From Litorivicinus sp965656605 (GTDB lineage: Bacteria > Pseudomonadota > Gammaproteobacteria > Pseudomonadales > Litorivicinaceae), in assembly GCA_965656605.1 (NCBI GenBank), contig CBFHLC010000004.1, positions 1-64,000 of the forward strand: a DNA stretch of 64,000 bases. Direction: 5' to 3'. This document shows positions 25,545 through 32,890 of the stretch, piece by piece. The notes beneath the pieces were generated by a model, which worked only from the letters and a program-made list of their open reading frames with translations, ran no database searches and was not told the origin of the DNA. How positions within the stretch are numbered: position 1 is the stretch's first letter; each line of letters begins with the position of its first letter. The translations under genes and the position numbers were made by a program.

Positions 25545-26612
25545 ATGTCCAATTTAGCGGTAGAAAATCTAGCTCCTTTGCCGACCACACTTGAGCCCAA
25601 GTGGTGGACGGGTAAACCAGCCACGGATCCGGCTAAATTTATTATCGACGGCAACCAATATCGTGTTGGATCGCAGCCTTTGCAGCCCAGTGCCGAGTTG
25701 GAAGCGCACATGCAGGCGACCTACGATGCAGTGGGCCTCGTTCATGTCATTAACACCGGCCTGGATAAGTTGGCGGACATGCGCCTAATCGCCACTCAAG
25801 TCATGAAACAGGTGCGCAAGTACGAAGGCGGTGCAAACCCTCGTAAGGCGATCGAGAAAAACGTCTATGAAGTAGGTGCACCCTTGGAAGCCTGGTTGCA
25901 CTACCACCACGAGATGGCTTACATCGGCTCTAGCACCAAAATGCTCAGTTTTATGGCCCACAAGATGCCTGCTGAAGGTGGCTTTACATTTGTCTCTGAC
26001 AACTGCGCAGCGACCGATGCGTTGTTGGCCACCGAGTTCGGCCAAAAGCTGAAAGAGAAGGGGTTGTGCTATCACCGCAACCTGACGGATCGCGAAGCCT
26101 TTAAAGACGTACCTAACATTGGCGTGTACAACCATTGGCAGCAATCCATGATGACCGAGGATCCTGCCGAGGCGGCTGCACAAGCACAGAGCCGTGGTTT
26201 GGAAGTCGAGTGGGGGCCTAACCGTCTGTTGAAAACGCGTTATTACATCTCGGCGTTTGAATACTTTCCTCAGCTGGATCGCAACTTGCTGTTCAGTAGC
26301 TTGGCCGATGACAGCGTGTGGTTTGATACCTGGCCCTTGGTGGCGCATTTACCCGAAGATCAGCGTCCATTAAAGCTGACCTTTGGTGACGGCACCGAGA
26401 TGACTCAGGAAGAGAAAGCCCTGTTTCTAAAGGTCTACGACGACCACGGCACGCCGATCGAATGGAAAGTGGGTGACGTTGCACTGATTTGTAACTATCG
26501 CTTTGCTCACGGCCGTCCCTCGGTGTACCTGGAAGAGGGCGAGGAGCGCGAACTAGGGGTTCTAATCGGTGAATCCTTTGACCGGATCGAAACCGTTGAG
26601 GGTAAGTGGTAA
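25545..26612 (+). CDS. TauD/TfdA-like Fe(II)/2-oxoglutarate dioxygenase
   Basis: 355 residues. The facial triad is visible as HHE (H121, E123) in the YHHEMAY block and a distal His (H322) in YRFAHGRPSV, with the conserved Arg two residues later for 2-oxoglutarate. GEERELGVLIGESFDR ends the jelly-roll. It hydroxylates an unknown substrate using iron, O2 and 2-oxoglutarate. It is a single gene with its own strong terminator, 128 bp after the CobW gene. The N-terminal ~50 residues (LEPKWWTGKP) resemble those of TauD-like enzymes acting on amino-acid-derived or betaine-like compounds, but this is weak evidence. Confidence 0.82.
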   Translation: MSNLAVENLAPLPTTLEPKWWTGKPATDPAKFIIDGNQYRVGSQPLQPSAELEAHMQATYDAVGLVHVINTGLDKLADMRLIATQVMKQVRKYEGGANPRKAIEKNVYEVGAPLEAWLHYHHEMAYIGSSTKMLSFMAHKMPAEGGFTFVSDNCAATDALLATEFGQKLKEKGLCYHRNLTDREAFKDVPNIGVYNHWQQSMMTEDPAEAAAQAQSRGLEVEWGPNRLLKTRYYISAFEYFPQLDRNLLFSSLADDSVWFDTWPLVAHLPEDQRPLKLTFGDGTEMTQEEKALFLKVYDDHGTPIEWKVGDVALICNYRFAHGRPSVYLEEGEERELGVLIGESFDRIETVEGKW

Positions 26613-26629
26613 CTCCACTGATCCTCGAG

Positions 26630-26653
26630 AAGGCCGCATTTGCGGCCTTTTTT
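26630..26653 (+). terminator. intrinsic terminator of the TauD-like gene
   Basis: AAGGCCGC-ATTT-GCGGCCTT with a run of T after the stem (TTTTTT in all): a textbook rho-independent terminator 18 bp after the stop codon. Confidence 0.9.
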
Positions 26654-26763
26654 ATGCCTGCCAGGCCTTGGTTCTAAAAAATAGAACCTATTCTTTCAAT
26701 CAATCAAATTTATTCAGGCGCTGTCGAGGGCCAAAATACCCTCACAACACAGGAGATCTGAAT

Positions 26764-26904
26764 ATGTCATACCTACTTAACGCCGTACGCCGATGGATCA
26801 GCCGCCCCAGCTGCCAGTCTTCACGTCAGTGCAACTATGCGGATGATTACTACCACGATCAGTATTGCGCCGGCGAATGCGAAATGGACGGAGACCGTTT
26901 GTAA
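26764..26904 (+). CDS. 46-residue Cys-containing small protein
   Basis: A short gene with a strong ribosome site (AGGAG, 26751-26755) eight bases before the ATG. The product begins MSYLLNAVRRWISR, a short amphipathic basic helix, and continues as a Tyr/Asp-rich tail with four Cys (C17, C23, C35, C39; the last pair in CAGEC). It stands alone between two terminator-like hairpins, so it has its own transcription unit. I do not recognise the family. The four Cys could bind a metal or form disulfides. Confidence 0.6.
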   Translation: MSYLLNAVRRWISRPSCQSSRQCNYADDYYHDQYCAGECEMDGDRL

Positions 26905-26921
26905 CAATGGCTTTACTGACA

Positions 26922-26946
26922 GCGGGCTGGGGTCATCTCAGCCCGC
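26922..26946. terminator. bidirectional hairpin between the small protein and RND genes
   Basis: GCGGGCTG and CAGCCCGC form an eight-base-pair stem with a nine-base loop, covering the RND permease stop codon. No clear T-run on either side. It probably marks the 3' ends of both convergent messages. Confidence 0.5.
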
Positions 26947-29900
26947 GTACTTTCGCGATCGCCATGAATAGCGATGGCACCGACAGCAAAATGATCACGG
27001 TTCCAAACAACACTCCAAATCCAATACTGACTGCCAGCGGTATTAGGAATTGCGCCTGAATACTCTTCTCTAGAATCAGCGGAAAGATCCCCAAGAATGT
27101 CGTCAGCGACGTCAACAAGATTGGCCTGAAACGAGCCTTTGTGCCCTCGACCACGGCATCCGCCATAGCCATCCCCTCGGCCAAAAACTCATTGTATTTA
27201 TCCACCATGACCAGCGAGTTGTTGATCACAACACCGGCCAATCCAATGATGCCAAAAATACTCAGCAGCCCAACATCGATACCCATAATCAGGTGGCCTG
27301 CCATAGCGCCGATGAGGCCCAAGGGAATGGCAAACATCACCACAATCGGCTGGATGTAGCTGCGAAAAATCAGCGCGAGCAACGCGTAAATAACAAACAT
27401 CGCCATGCCAGTGAACTTGCCCAAGGCCGCTCCTGCATCGCCTTGCGTGCGTTGCTCGCCCCCAAAATCGATCTGCAAGCCAGGATTGTCGAGCAACAGC
27501 TGCGGGATGATTTCGTTCAATAGGTAGTCGTTGGCTTGCTGGCCGGTGGTGACGGCACTGTCGATATCCGCGGTTAGCGTGGTGATGGTGCGACCATCGC
27601 GACGATTGATGGTGGTTGGGCTTTGCCCCGGGGCCAGATCAGCGACACTGCCCAGCGGGATTCGGTGGCCACTGGCGGTGATGATGTCGGTATCCAGTAA
27701 ATCGCTTAGGTTGTCGCGGTCAGCGCCGGGATAACGCACGAAGACTTTGACGTCATCCGGGCCCCGTTGGATCCGCGTGGCTTCAATGCCGTAATAGCCA
27801 CCGCGCACCTGAATAGCTAAGTCCTGTAGCGATAAGCCATAGGCTCGCGCCTCATCTTTTAGCTGTAGGGTGATCTCGGTGCGACCGCTGGATAGATCAT
27901 CACGCACATCAAAGGTGCCAGGAATGCTTTCGACCGCCTCGCGCAAGGCGCTGATCACCGGTTGAACATCACCCCCAAAGGGCACTGAGGCCTCAAGCTG
28001 AATCGCAGCGCCGGCATCCACGATGCTGGACGAGATGATCAGTTTTTTGACACCGCTGACCTCGCCAATAGCGTCACGCCACGCTTTTTCGAAAGTGGCT
28101 GTGGGTAAGGTGCGGACCTCGGCATCACTTAGGCGAACCACAATATGACCAATGTTGCCGGCACTGGCGGCAGCCTCCGCGTTAGGGCCACCTTCAGCAG
28201 GGCCTGCACCGGCCACCGCGTATAGGTTCTCGACCACGGCCGGCATACCCTCGGCCTGTTGCTCGCTCAGCTGTTGCCCGACTTGCAGCGCCAAATCAGC
28301 AAAGGTGTTCAAACGTTGCTGTGTATTGGCGAAGGCAGTTCCGTCTTCTAATTCCAGATCCAGGGTGACGTATTGGCCCTCGATGGAGGGAAAGAACGAA
28401 AAGCGAATGTAGCCATGCGCCATCAAACCGATCGTCAGCACCATCATGGCGATGACACTGGCCAGCGGTATCGAGGTATGGCGAGTGTTGAAGCGCAGGA
28501 TTCGGTCCAACGGGCCGTCAGTAAAAGCTTTCAGGCCGCGGTCGATGGGCTCGCGGATCACACGCATCCAGCGGACTAAAAAGAATGGCTTGGCAGAAGG
28601 GCGCACGTCCATGCTGGCCAAGTGTCTGGGTAGCATCAGCAACGACAGGGTCAATGAGATCAGCAGAACAAAAATCACCACCAGCGGGATGTCGGTCAGA
28701 AACTTGCCCAGCACACCCGGCAGCTGAGTCAACGGTAGAAACGCCACCACGGTGGTCAATGCCGAAAAGATCACCGGCACCGCCATGCGCTGGGCGCCCT
28801 CGATCGCCGCCTGCAATGGTGTCTTGCCTTGTTCATTGTTCAGGTAGACGTTTTCACCGACCACAATTGCGTTGTCGACCACGATGCCGATGGCCAAGAT
28901 AAAGCCGAACAACGAGATCATGTTGATGGTCATATCCATGACAGCCATGACTGCAAAGGTCGCGACAAAACTGATGCCGATCGATACTGCGCTCCAAAAG
29001 CTCAGGCGAATGTCCAAAAACAGTGCTAAGCAAATAACGACCAGCGTCAGTCCTAAGATGGCGTTTGAGATCAGCAAGTCCAGACGATTTTGTAGCTCAA
29101 CTGCTTCGTTCTTCCATATTTCGGCCTCAACCCCTTGGGGTAGGGCGTCTTGGTAGGTCTCCAAAAAGGCGCTGACTTGCTCAACGATATCCAGAACCTG
29201 CTCGTCACCGACGCGATACACATTGACGCTGACGGCAGGGGTCTCGCCGTAGCGTGCTGACAGGTCAGTCTGGGCGAAGTCGTCGCGGATGGTGGCCACA
29301 TCGCTTAGTCGCACCTGTGTGCCGTCAAGGCCGGTTAGCAACACGATGTCAGCAAAGTCCTGGCCGACGAAATTACGCCCCAACGTGCGCAAGGGCAGCG
29401 TCAAGGTTGAGGTGTCTAGTTGGCCGCCGGGTAGCTCTAGGCTGTTCGTGCCGACGGTGTTGGCGATTTGTTGCAGGGTTAGACCGTAGGCTTTGAGTGC
29501 ATGGCGGTCCACTTCGATCGAGATTTCATAGTCACGCGTGTTGGCACTTGCAACGCTGGACAGGCCGGGTAGGCGGGTCAGCTCGGTATCCAAGGTTTTG
29601 GCGGCTTCTTTTAAGACGCTTTCGGCGACGTCACCAAACACCGCAATCTCGAGTACCAGTGAATTGTTGCTGGGTTGCGTGACGCTGGGTTCTTCAGCCT
29701 CGGTTGGAAACACTTGGATTCGATCGATTTCAGCTTTGATCTCGTCTAGTTTGGTTTGCGGATCCTCACCTAGTTGCAACGTCATGTTGACCGATCCCCG
29801 GCCCTCGGTCGCACTGGCGGTCACCTCATCAATGCCATCGATGCCCGACACCGCGTCCTCGATCGGGCGAATGATGCTTTGCTCTATCTCTACCGGGCTG

Positions 29901-30055
29901 GCCCCGGGGTATTGAACGCTGACATTGATCAAATCCAGCGTGAATTCAGGAAAAGTGGTCTGGGGTAACGAGCGGGCGCTGAGAAAGCCAATCGCCAATA
30001 AAAACACCATGGCCAGATTGGCGGCCACGGGGTGTGCGGTAATCCAGCGAATCAT
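26933..30055 (-). CDS. RND efflux transporter permease
   Basis: 1040 residues with the AcrB-type layout: TM1, a large periplasmic loop, TM2-TM6, a second large loop and TM8-TM12. Examples are the N-terminal MIRWITAHPVAANLAMVFLL, GIVVDNAIVVGENVYL in the TM4 region and FGIIGLAGVVINNSLVMVDKYNEFL in the second half. The VVDNAI acidic residue of the proton relay is present. It expels compounds from periplasm/inner membrane by proton antiport together with the adaptor protein encoded upstream (ATGA overlap). No outer-membrane TolC-type gene is adjacent, so a shared channel elsewhere is likely. Confidence 0.93.
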   Translation of the reverse strand: MIRWITAHPVAANLAMVFLLAIGFLSARSLPQTTFPEFTLDLINVSVQYPGASPVEIEQSIIRPIEDAVSGIDGIDEVTASATEGRGSVNMTLQLGEDPQTKLDEIKAEIDRIQVFPTEAEEPSVTQPSNNSLVLEIAVFGDVAESVLKEAAKTLDTELTRLPGLSSVASANTRDYEISIEVDRHALKAYGLTLQQIANTVGTNSLELPGGQLDTSTLTLPLRTLGRNFVGQDFADIVLLTGLDGTQVRLSDVATIRDDFAQTDLSARYGETPAVSVNVYRVGDEQVLDIVEQVSAFLETYQDALPQGVEAEIWKNEAVELQNRLDLLISNAILGLTLVVICLALFLDIRLSFWSAVSIGISFVATFAVMAVMDMTINMISLFGFILAIGIVVDNAIVVGENVYLNNEQGKTPLQAAIEGAQRMAVPVIFSALTTVVAFLPLTQLPGVLGKFLTDIPLVVIFVLLISLTLSLLMLPRHLASMDVRPSAKPFFLVRWMRVIREPIDRGLKAFTDGPLDRILRFNTRHTSIPLASVIAMMVLTIGLMAHGYIRFSFFPSIEGQYVTLDLELEDGTAFANTQQRLNTFADLALQVGQQLSEQQAEGMPAVVENLYAVAGAGPAEGGPNAEAAASAGNIGHIVVRLSDAEVRTLPTATFEKAWRDAIGEVSGVKKLIISSSIVDAGAAIQLEASVPFGGDVQPVISALREAVESIPGTFDVRDDLSSGRTEITLQLKDEARAYGLSLQDLAIQVRGGYYGIEATRIQRGPDDVKVFVRYPGADRDNLSDLLDTDIITASGHRIPLGSVADLAPGQSPTTINRRDGRTITTLTADIDSAVTTGQQANDYLLNEIIPQLLLDNPGLQIDFGGEQRTQGDAGAALGKFTGMAMFVIYALLALIFRSYIQPIVVMFAIPLGLIGAMAGHLIMGIDVGLLSIFGIIGLAGVVINNSLVMVDKYNEFLAEGMAMADAVVEGTKARFRPILLTSLTTFLGIFPLILEKSIQAQFLIPLAVSIGFGVLFGTVIILLSVPSLFMAIAKVRGLR

Positions 30056-31179
30056 AGAACGTTACTCTGAACGCTGATGGCCATGCCGTCGCTAACACCG
30101 CCCAGGCTAGAGGTGATCAGCTGGGCACCCTGTAAATTCGGTGCAGTGATATAGGCCAACTCGTTATTCATATGGACGATGTTAACGGGCACCAGATTCA
30201 ATGTGCCGTCCTGAGCAACCCACACATGGTCGCCTGAGCGCAGGGCTGTGATTGGGATGGCGTAGCTGCCTTGTGATGGCGCCTGAAAGTCGACCTGCGC
30301 AAATGAGTTGGCCAGCATCTGCGCGGGTGCGTTATTGATCTCAACGACCACCTCTAAGGTTCGTGTAGTCGCACTGATCTGCTGGGCTACTTGATTCACG
30401 GTGCCAGAGGCCTGGACTGTTTGATCGCCAAATCGAACGTTCACGGTGACATTCACGTCATCGTTGTTTAACAGCCCGGGCAGCAGCGAATATTCAGCTG
30501 CGGTCAGTGACACACGGGATTCTAATTGCTGCGGGGTAAATAGTTGGGCAATGGCGGTTTGTGGGGTCACCACCGCACCAAGCTCGGCCAGTTTGGCAGA
30601 GACCTGAGCATTAAATGGAGCTCGGATTTCGGTAAATTCCAAAGCCAGCTCGGCACTTTGCAACGCGGCCAGCAGGCCTAATCGCCCAGCGGCCAACTGC
30701 TGTTGCTGTGCCGCTAACTGGTCGAACTGATCTTGAGTTACCACACCTTGCGACAGCAGGGTTTTAGCACGTTCGATCTGGGTGTTAATCAGTGCAATGT
30801 TGGCATCCTGTGCGGCCAGGTCGGCTTTTACTTTGTTTAATTGAGCCTGCGCGGTTCGATCATCTAAGCGGGCCAACAGATCACCTTTTTTTACCGTGCC
30901 GGATTGTTCAACGGCAGGGGACAGGTACATCAACGTGCCCTGAACTTGCGGTGCAATGCTGACGCTGCGCTTAGGCAAGATAAAGCCCTCAGCTTGAATA
31001 GGAATAAAGGCAGCGGCTTGATCCAATGGTTGTACATCAACGACGGGCAGTGGCTTTTCCTGAGGCTCTGCCGTTAATGGGGTTTTGAGTGCGCCCATGA
31101 CTTTGAAGCCGGCGAATCCACCGAGCACGATTAATAGGGCGAGAAAATACCAAAGAATATTCTGACGAAGGGTGGGCAT
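30052..31179 (-). CDS. RND efflux periplasmic adaptor (membrane fusion protein)
   Basis: 375 residues. An N-terminal anchor (WYFLALLIVLGGFAGFKVM) is followed by barrel-sandwich (SIAPQVQGTLMYLSPAV...VKKGDLLARLDDRTAQAQ), a coiled coil (residues ~100-180, with LNKVKADLAAQDANIALI and QFDQLAAQQQQLAAG), the second lipoyl half (RAPFNAQVSAKLAELGAVV) and beta-barrel/membrane-proximal domains. It bridges the RND pump to an outer-membrane channel. First gene of the two-gene operon; no local regulator gene is seen. The start before the anchor is well placed. Confidence 0.92.
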   Translation of the reverse strand: MPTLRQNILWYFLALLIVLGGFAGFKVMGALKTPLTAEPQEKPLPVVDVQPLDQAAAFIPIQAEGFILPKRSVSIAPQVQGTLMYLSPAVEQSGTVKKGDLLARLDDRTAQAQLNKVKADLAAQDANIALINTQIERAKTLLSQGVVTQDQFDQLAAQQQQLAAGRLGLLAALQSAELALEFTEIRAPFNAQVSAKLAELGAVVTPQTAIAQLFTPQQLESRVSLTAAEYSLLPGLLNNDDVNVTVNVRFGDQTVQASGTVNQVAQQISATTRTLEVVVEINNAPAQMLANSFAQVDFQAPSQGSYAIPITALRSGDHVWVAQDGTLNLVPVNIVHMNNELAYITAPNLQGAQLITSSLGGVSDGMAISVQSNVL

Positions 31180-31283
31180 GAGGGATCCAAACGAATTTTT
31201 ACCGGCGTAGGGTATATAGGATCTTGGGTTAAAACTTCTAGATAAGGGTTAAGATAGGTCTCACTCATTGAAAGGTGCATGAT

Positions 31284-31667
31284 TTGACTGATCAATCGAC
31301 GGCACGTGAGCAAAAACTCAACGTGCTAGGCCAGCCACTTGAACCCTGTTGCTTTGACCCGCTCACCGGCTATTTTCGTGATGGGTTTTGTAAAACCGAT
31401 GAGCGCGATATCGGACGGCACGTCATTTGTGCTCAGTTGACTCAGGAATTTTTAGATTTCACCCGATTGAGGGGCAATGATCTGTCCACGCCCAGGCCTG
31501 AATTTGGTTTTCCGGGTTTAAAAGCGGGGGATGCCTGGTGTTTGTGCGCGCTGCGCTGGAGAGAGGCCTACGACGCGGGTGTTGCCCCGGCGGTGTACCT
31601 GGAGCGTTGCGAGCAAGCTGCTTTGACGTACGTCGATCTGGAAATATTGCAGGCTTGTTCGATTTAA
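31284..31667 (+). CDS. DUF2237 family protein
   Basis: 127 residues from TTG 31284, which has AAAGG eight bases upstream; a GTG at 31275 overlaps that purine run and is less likely. Family blocks are LNVLGQPLEPCC, PLTGYFRDGFCKT, DIGRHVICAQ, GNDLSTPRPEFGFPGLKAGDAWCLCALRW and AYDAGVAPAVYLERC. DUF2237 proteins are widespread, cytosolic, about this size and uncharacterised. Several Cys (in EPCC, GFC, WCLC) are conserved-looking. Divergent from the RND operon with a 104-bp gap. Confidence 0.87.
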   Translation: MTDQSTAREQKLNVLGQPLEPCCFDPLTGYFRDGFCKTDERDIGRHVICAQLTQEFLDFTRLRGNDLSTPRPEFGFPGLKAGDAWCLCALRWREAYDAGVAPAVYLERCEQAALTYVDLEILQACSI

Positions 31668-31780
31668 ACTGATGAATCAACACTGCAAGATCGGTTTGTA
31701 TGTTAGTTTCCTTCAACGACTGTCGATTGATCGCACCAAGATGGTGTTAGCGCCGGTCGTAGAAAGCAGAGAATCCAGCT

Positions 31781-32179
31781 TTGAACAACTGCACCGATCG
31801 TTACACCCTGACCTTTGAGCGTTTTGAAATTCGTCTTTTTGATAGCGAAATTCACCTACGCCCGTTTAATACCCCCTATACCCCCCACATTCGAGTGGGC
31901 CGCACCTGCGCGGACCGGTCTAAACATGCTGAGCGTCGTATGCTGGTGGAGTGGTTTACCCAGCAAGGGTTGTCTGGGGCCATGTCCAACCGCGTGGTCT
32001 TGATGTTGTCATGCTTGGATCAATTTGGTCAGAAGCAGCTGTCTAGCTTCTCGATGCACCAACAACTGCAAGAGCTGGTATCTCCCGCACAGATATCCTT
32101 GGACAACAAAGGGTTGCAGCACTTGTCTGTGACCGTCGGTGACAATATGCCACTGCAGGACTGCCTGCAAAGCGCGTAG
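31781..32179 (+). CDS. small protein of unknown function, paralogue A2
   Basis: 132 residues. It shares with A1 (3536-3931) the blocks RYT-x-x-F, IRLFD, a Pro about ten residues on, W-x(4)-G, V-x-LML-x-x-LDQ and a C-terminal Q...L..P segment, so they are paralogues. The frame has a stop at 31760-31762 and TTG (31781) is the first usual start after it; the ribosome site is weak (GAG about nine bases upstream). No membrane segment. It stands alone between DUF2237 and the YitT gene, and is 37 bp from the latter. Confidence 0.72.
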   Translation: MNNCTDRYTLTFERFEIRLFDSEIHLRPFNTPYTPHIRVGRTCADRSKHAERRMLVEWFTQQGLSGAMSNRVVLMLSCLDQFGQKQLSSFSMHQQLQELVSPAQISLDNKGLQHLSVTVGDNMPLQDCLQSA

Positions 32180-32216
32180 CCGGTTACCATCATCAGGTCT
32201 CAGTGAGTGGCCGATC

Positions 32217-32834
32217 ATGGAACGAATCAAACAAAACCCGACAGAACACCAATGGTGGGAAGACCTATTCGGCCTGGCCGTGGGTATTACGGTGTGCTGT
32301 CTAGGCCTGCTGATTTATCGGGACCTGGGTCTGACTGTTGGCGGCACTGCGGGTATGGCTTTGTTGCTTCACTACGCAACCGACCTGAGTCTGGGACTTA
32401 GCTACTGGCTCATTAATCTGCCCTTTTATGTCTTTGCCTGGGTCAAGATGGGCTGGAAATTCACCTTGCGTACGCTGTTGACGGTCACTGGGCTGTCGGC
32501 ATCGGTTGAGTGGGCTGCGGGAATAATTGAGTTCGGTCGTCTGGATCCTTTGGTGGGTACTTGGCTGGCAGGCATTTTAGTTGGGCTAGGATTGCTGGCG
32601 GTTTTTCGCCACGGATCGAGTTTCGGCGGGGCGGGTATACTGGCCGCCTTTGTTCAAGACCGTTACGAGATCAAAGCGGGATACGTTCAGTTAGGTTTTG
32701 ATTTGTGCGTTCTGGCCGGGGCGTTCTTAATGCTGCCCTCGGATCTGTTGCTGTACTCGATCGCCTCCGCTTTGATTTTGAACATGGTGGTCGCAGTCAA
32801 TCACTCGCGAAAACGCTATGTGGGCCATAGCTAG
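32217..32834 (+). CDS. YitT family integral membrane protein
   Basis: 205 residues from ATG 32217 with about five to six hydrophobic segments. GLTVGGTAGMALLLHY and HGSSFGGAGILAAF are the two similar glycine-rich blocks of the YitT/YczE group, consistent with an internal duplication. Function in the inner membrane is unknown; relatives are found near transporters. An extended upstream start would overlap the A2 gene and is rejected. A hairpin terminator shared with acnB follows. Confidence 0.78.
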   Translation: MERIKQNPTEHQWWEDLFGLAVGITVCCLGLLIYRDLGLTVGGTAGMALLLHYATDLSLGLSYWLINLPFYVFAWVKMGWKFTLRTLLTVTGLSASVEWAAGIIEFGRLDPLVGTWLAGILVGLGLLAVFRHGSSFGGAGILAAFVQDRYEIKAGYVQLGFDLCVLAGAFLMLPSDLLLYSIASALILNMVVAVNHSRKRYVGHS

Positions 32835-32845
32835 CAGACATAAAA

Positions 32846-32873
32846 AAGGCCGGGATCTTGCGATGCCGGCCTT
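32846..32873 (-). terminator. terminator between yitT-like gene and acnB
   Basis: AAGGCCGG and CCGGCCTT form an eight-base-pair stem. Read on the minus strand it is followed by a T-run (TTTTTT), so it is a good intrinsic terminator for acnB; on the plus strand the tract is only CTTCTC, a weaker end for the YitT gene. Confidence 0.85.
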
Positions 32874-32890
32874 CTCGTAACTCCTAGGGC

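Noticed and set aside
26946..30000. Several plus-strand frames of 60-125 codons within the RND permease gene
   Set aside because: They are antisense to strongly conserved coding sequence and have no motifs; typical shadows of a GC-rich gene.
31672..31819. 48-codon plus-strand frame between DUF2237 and A2
   Set aside because: No ribosome site and no recognisable composition, and it runs into the A2 gene in another phase.
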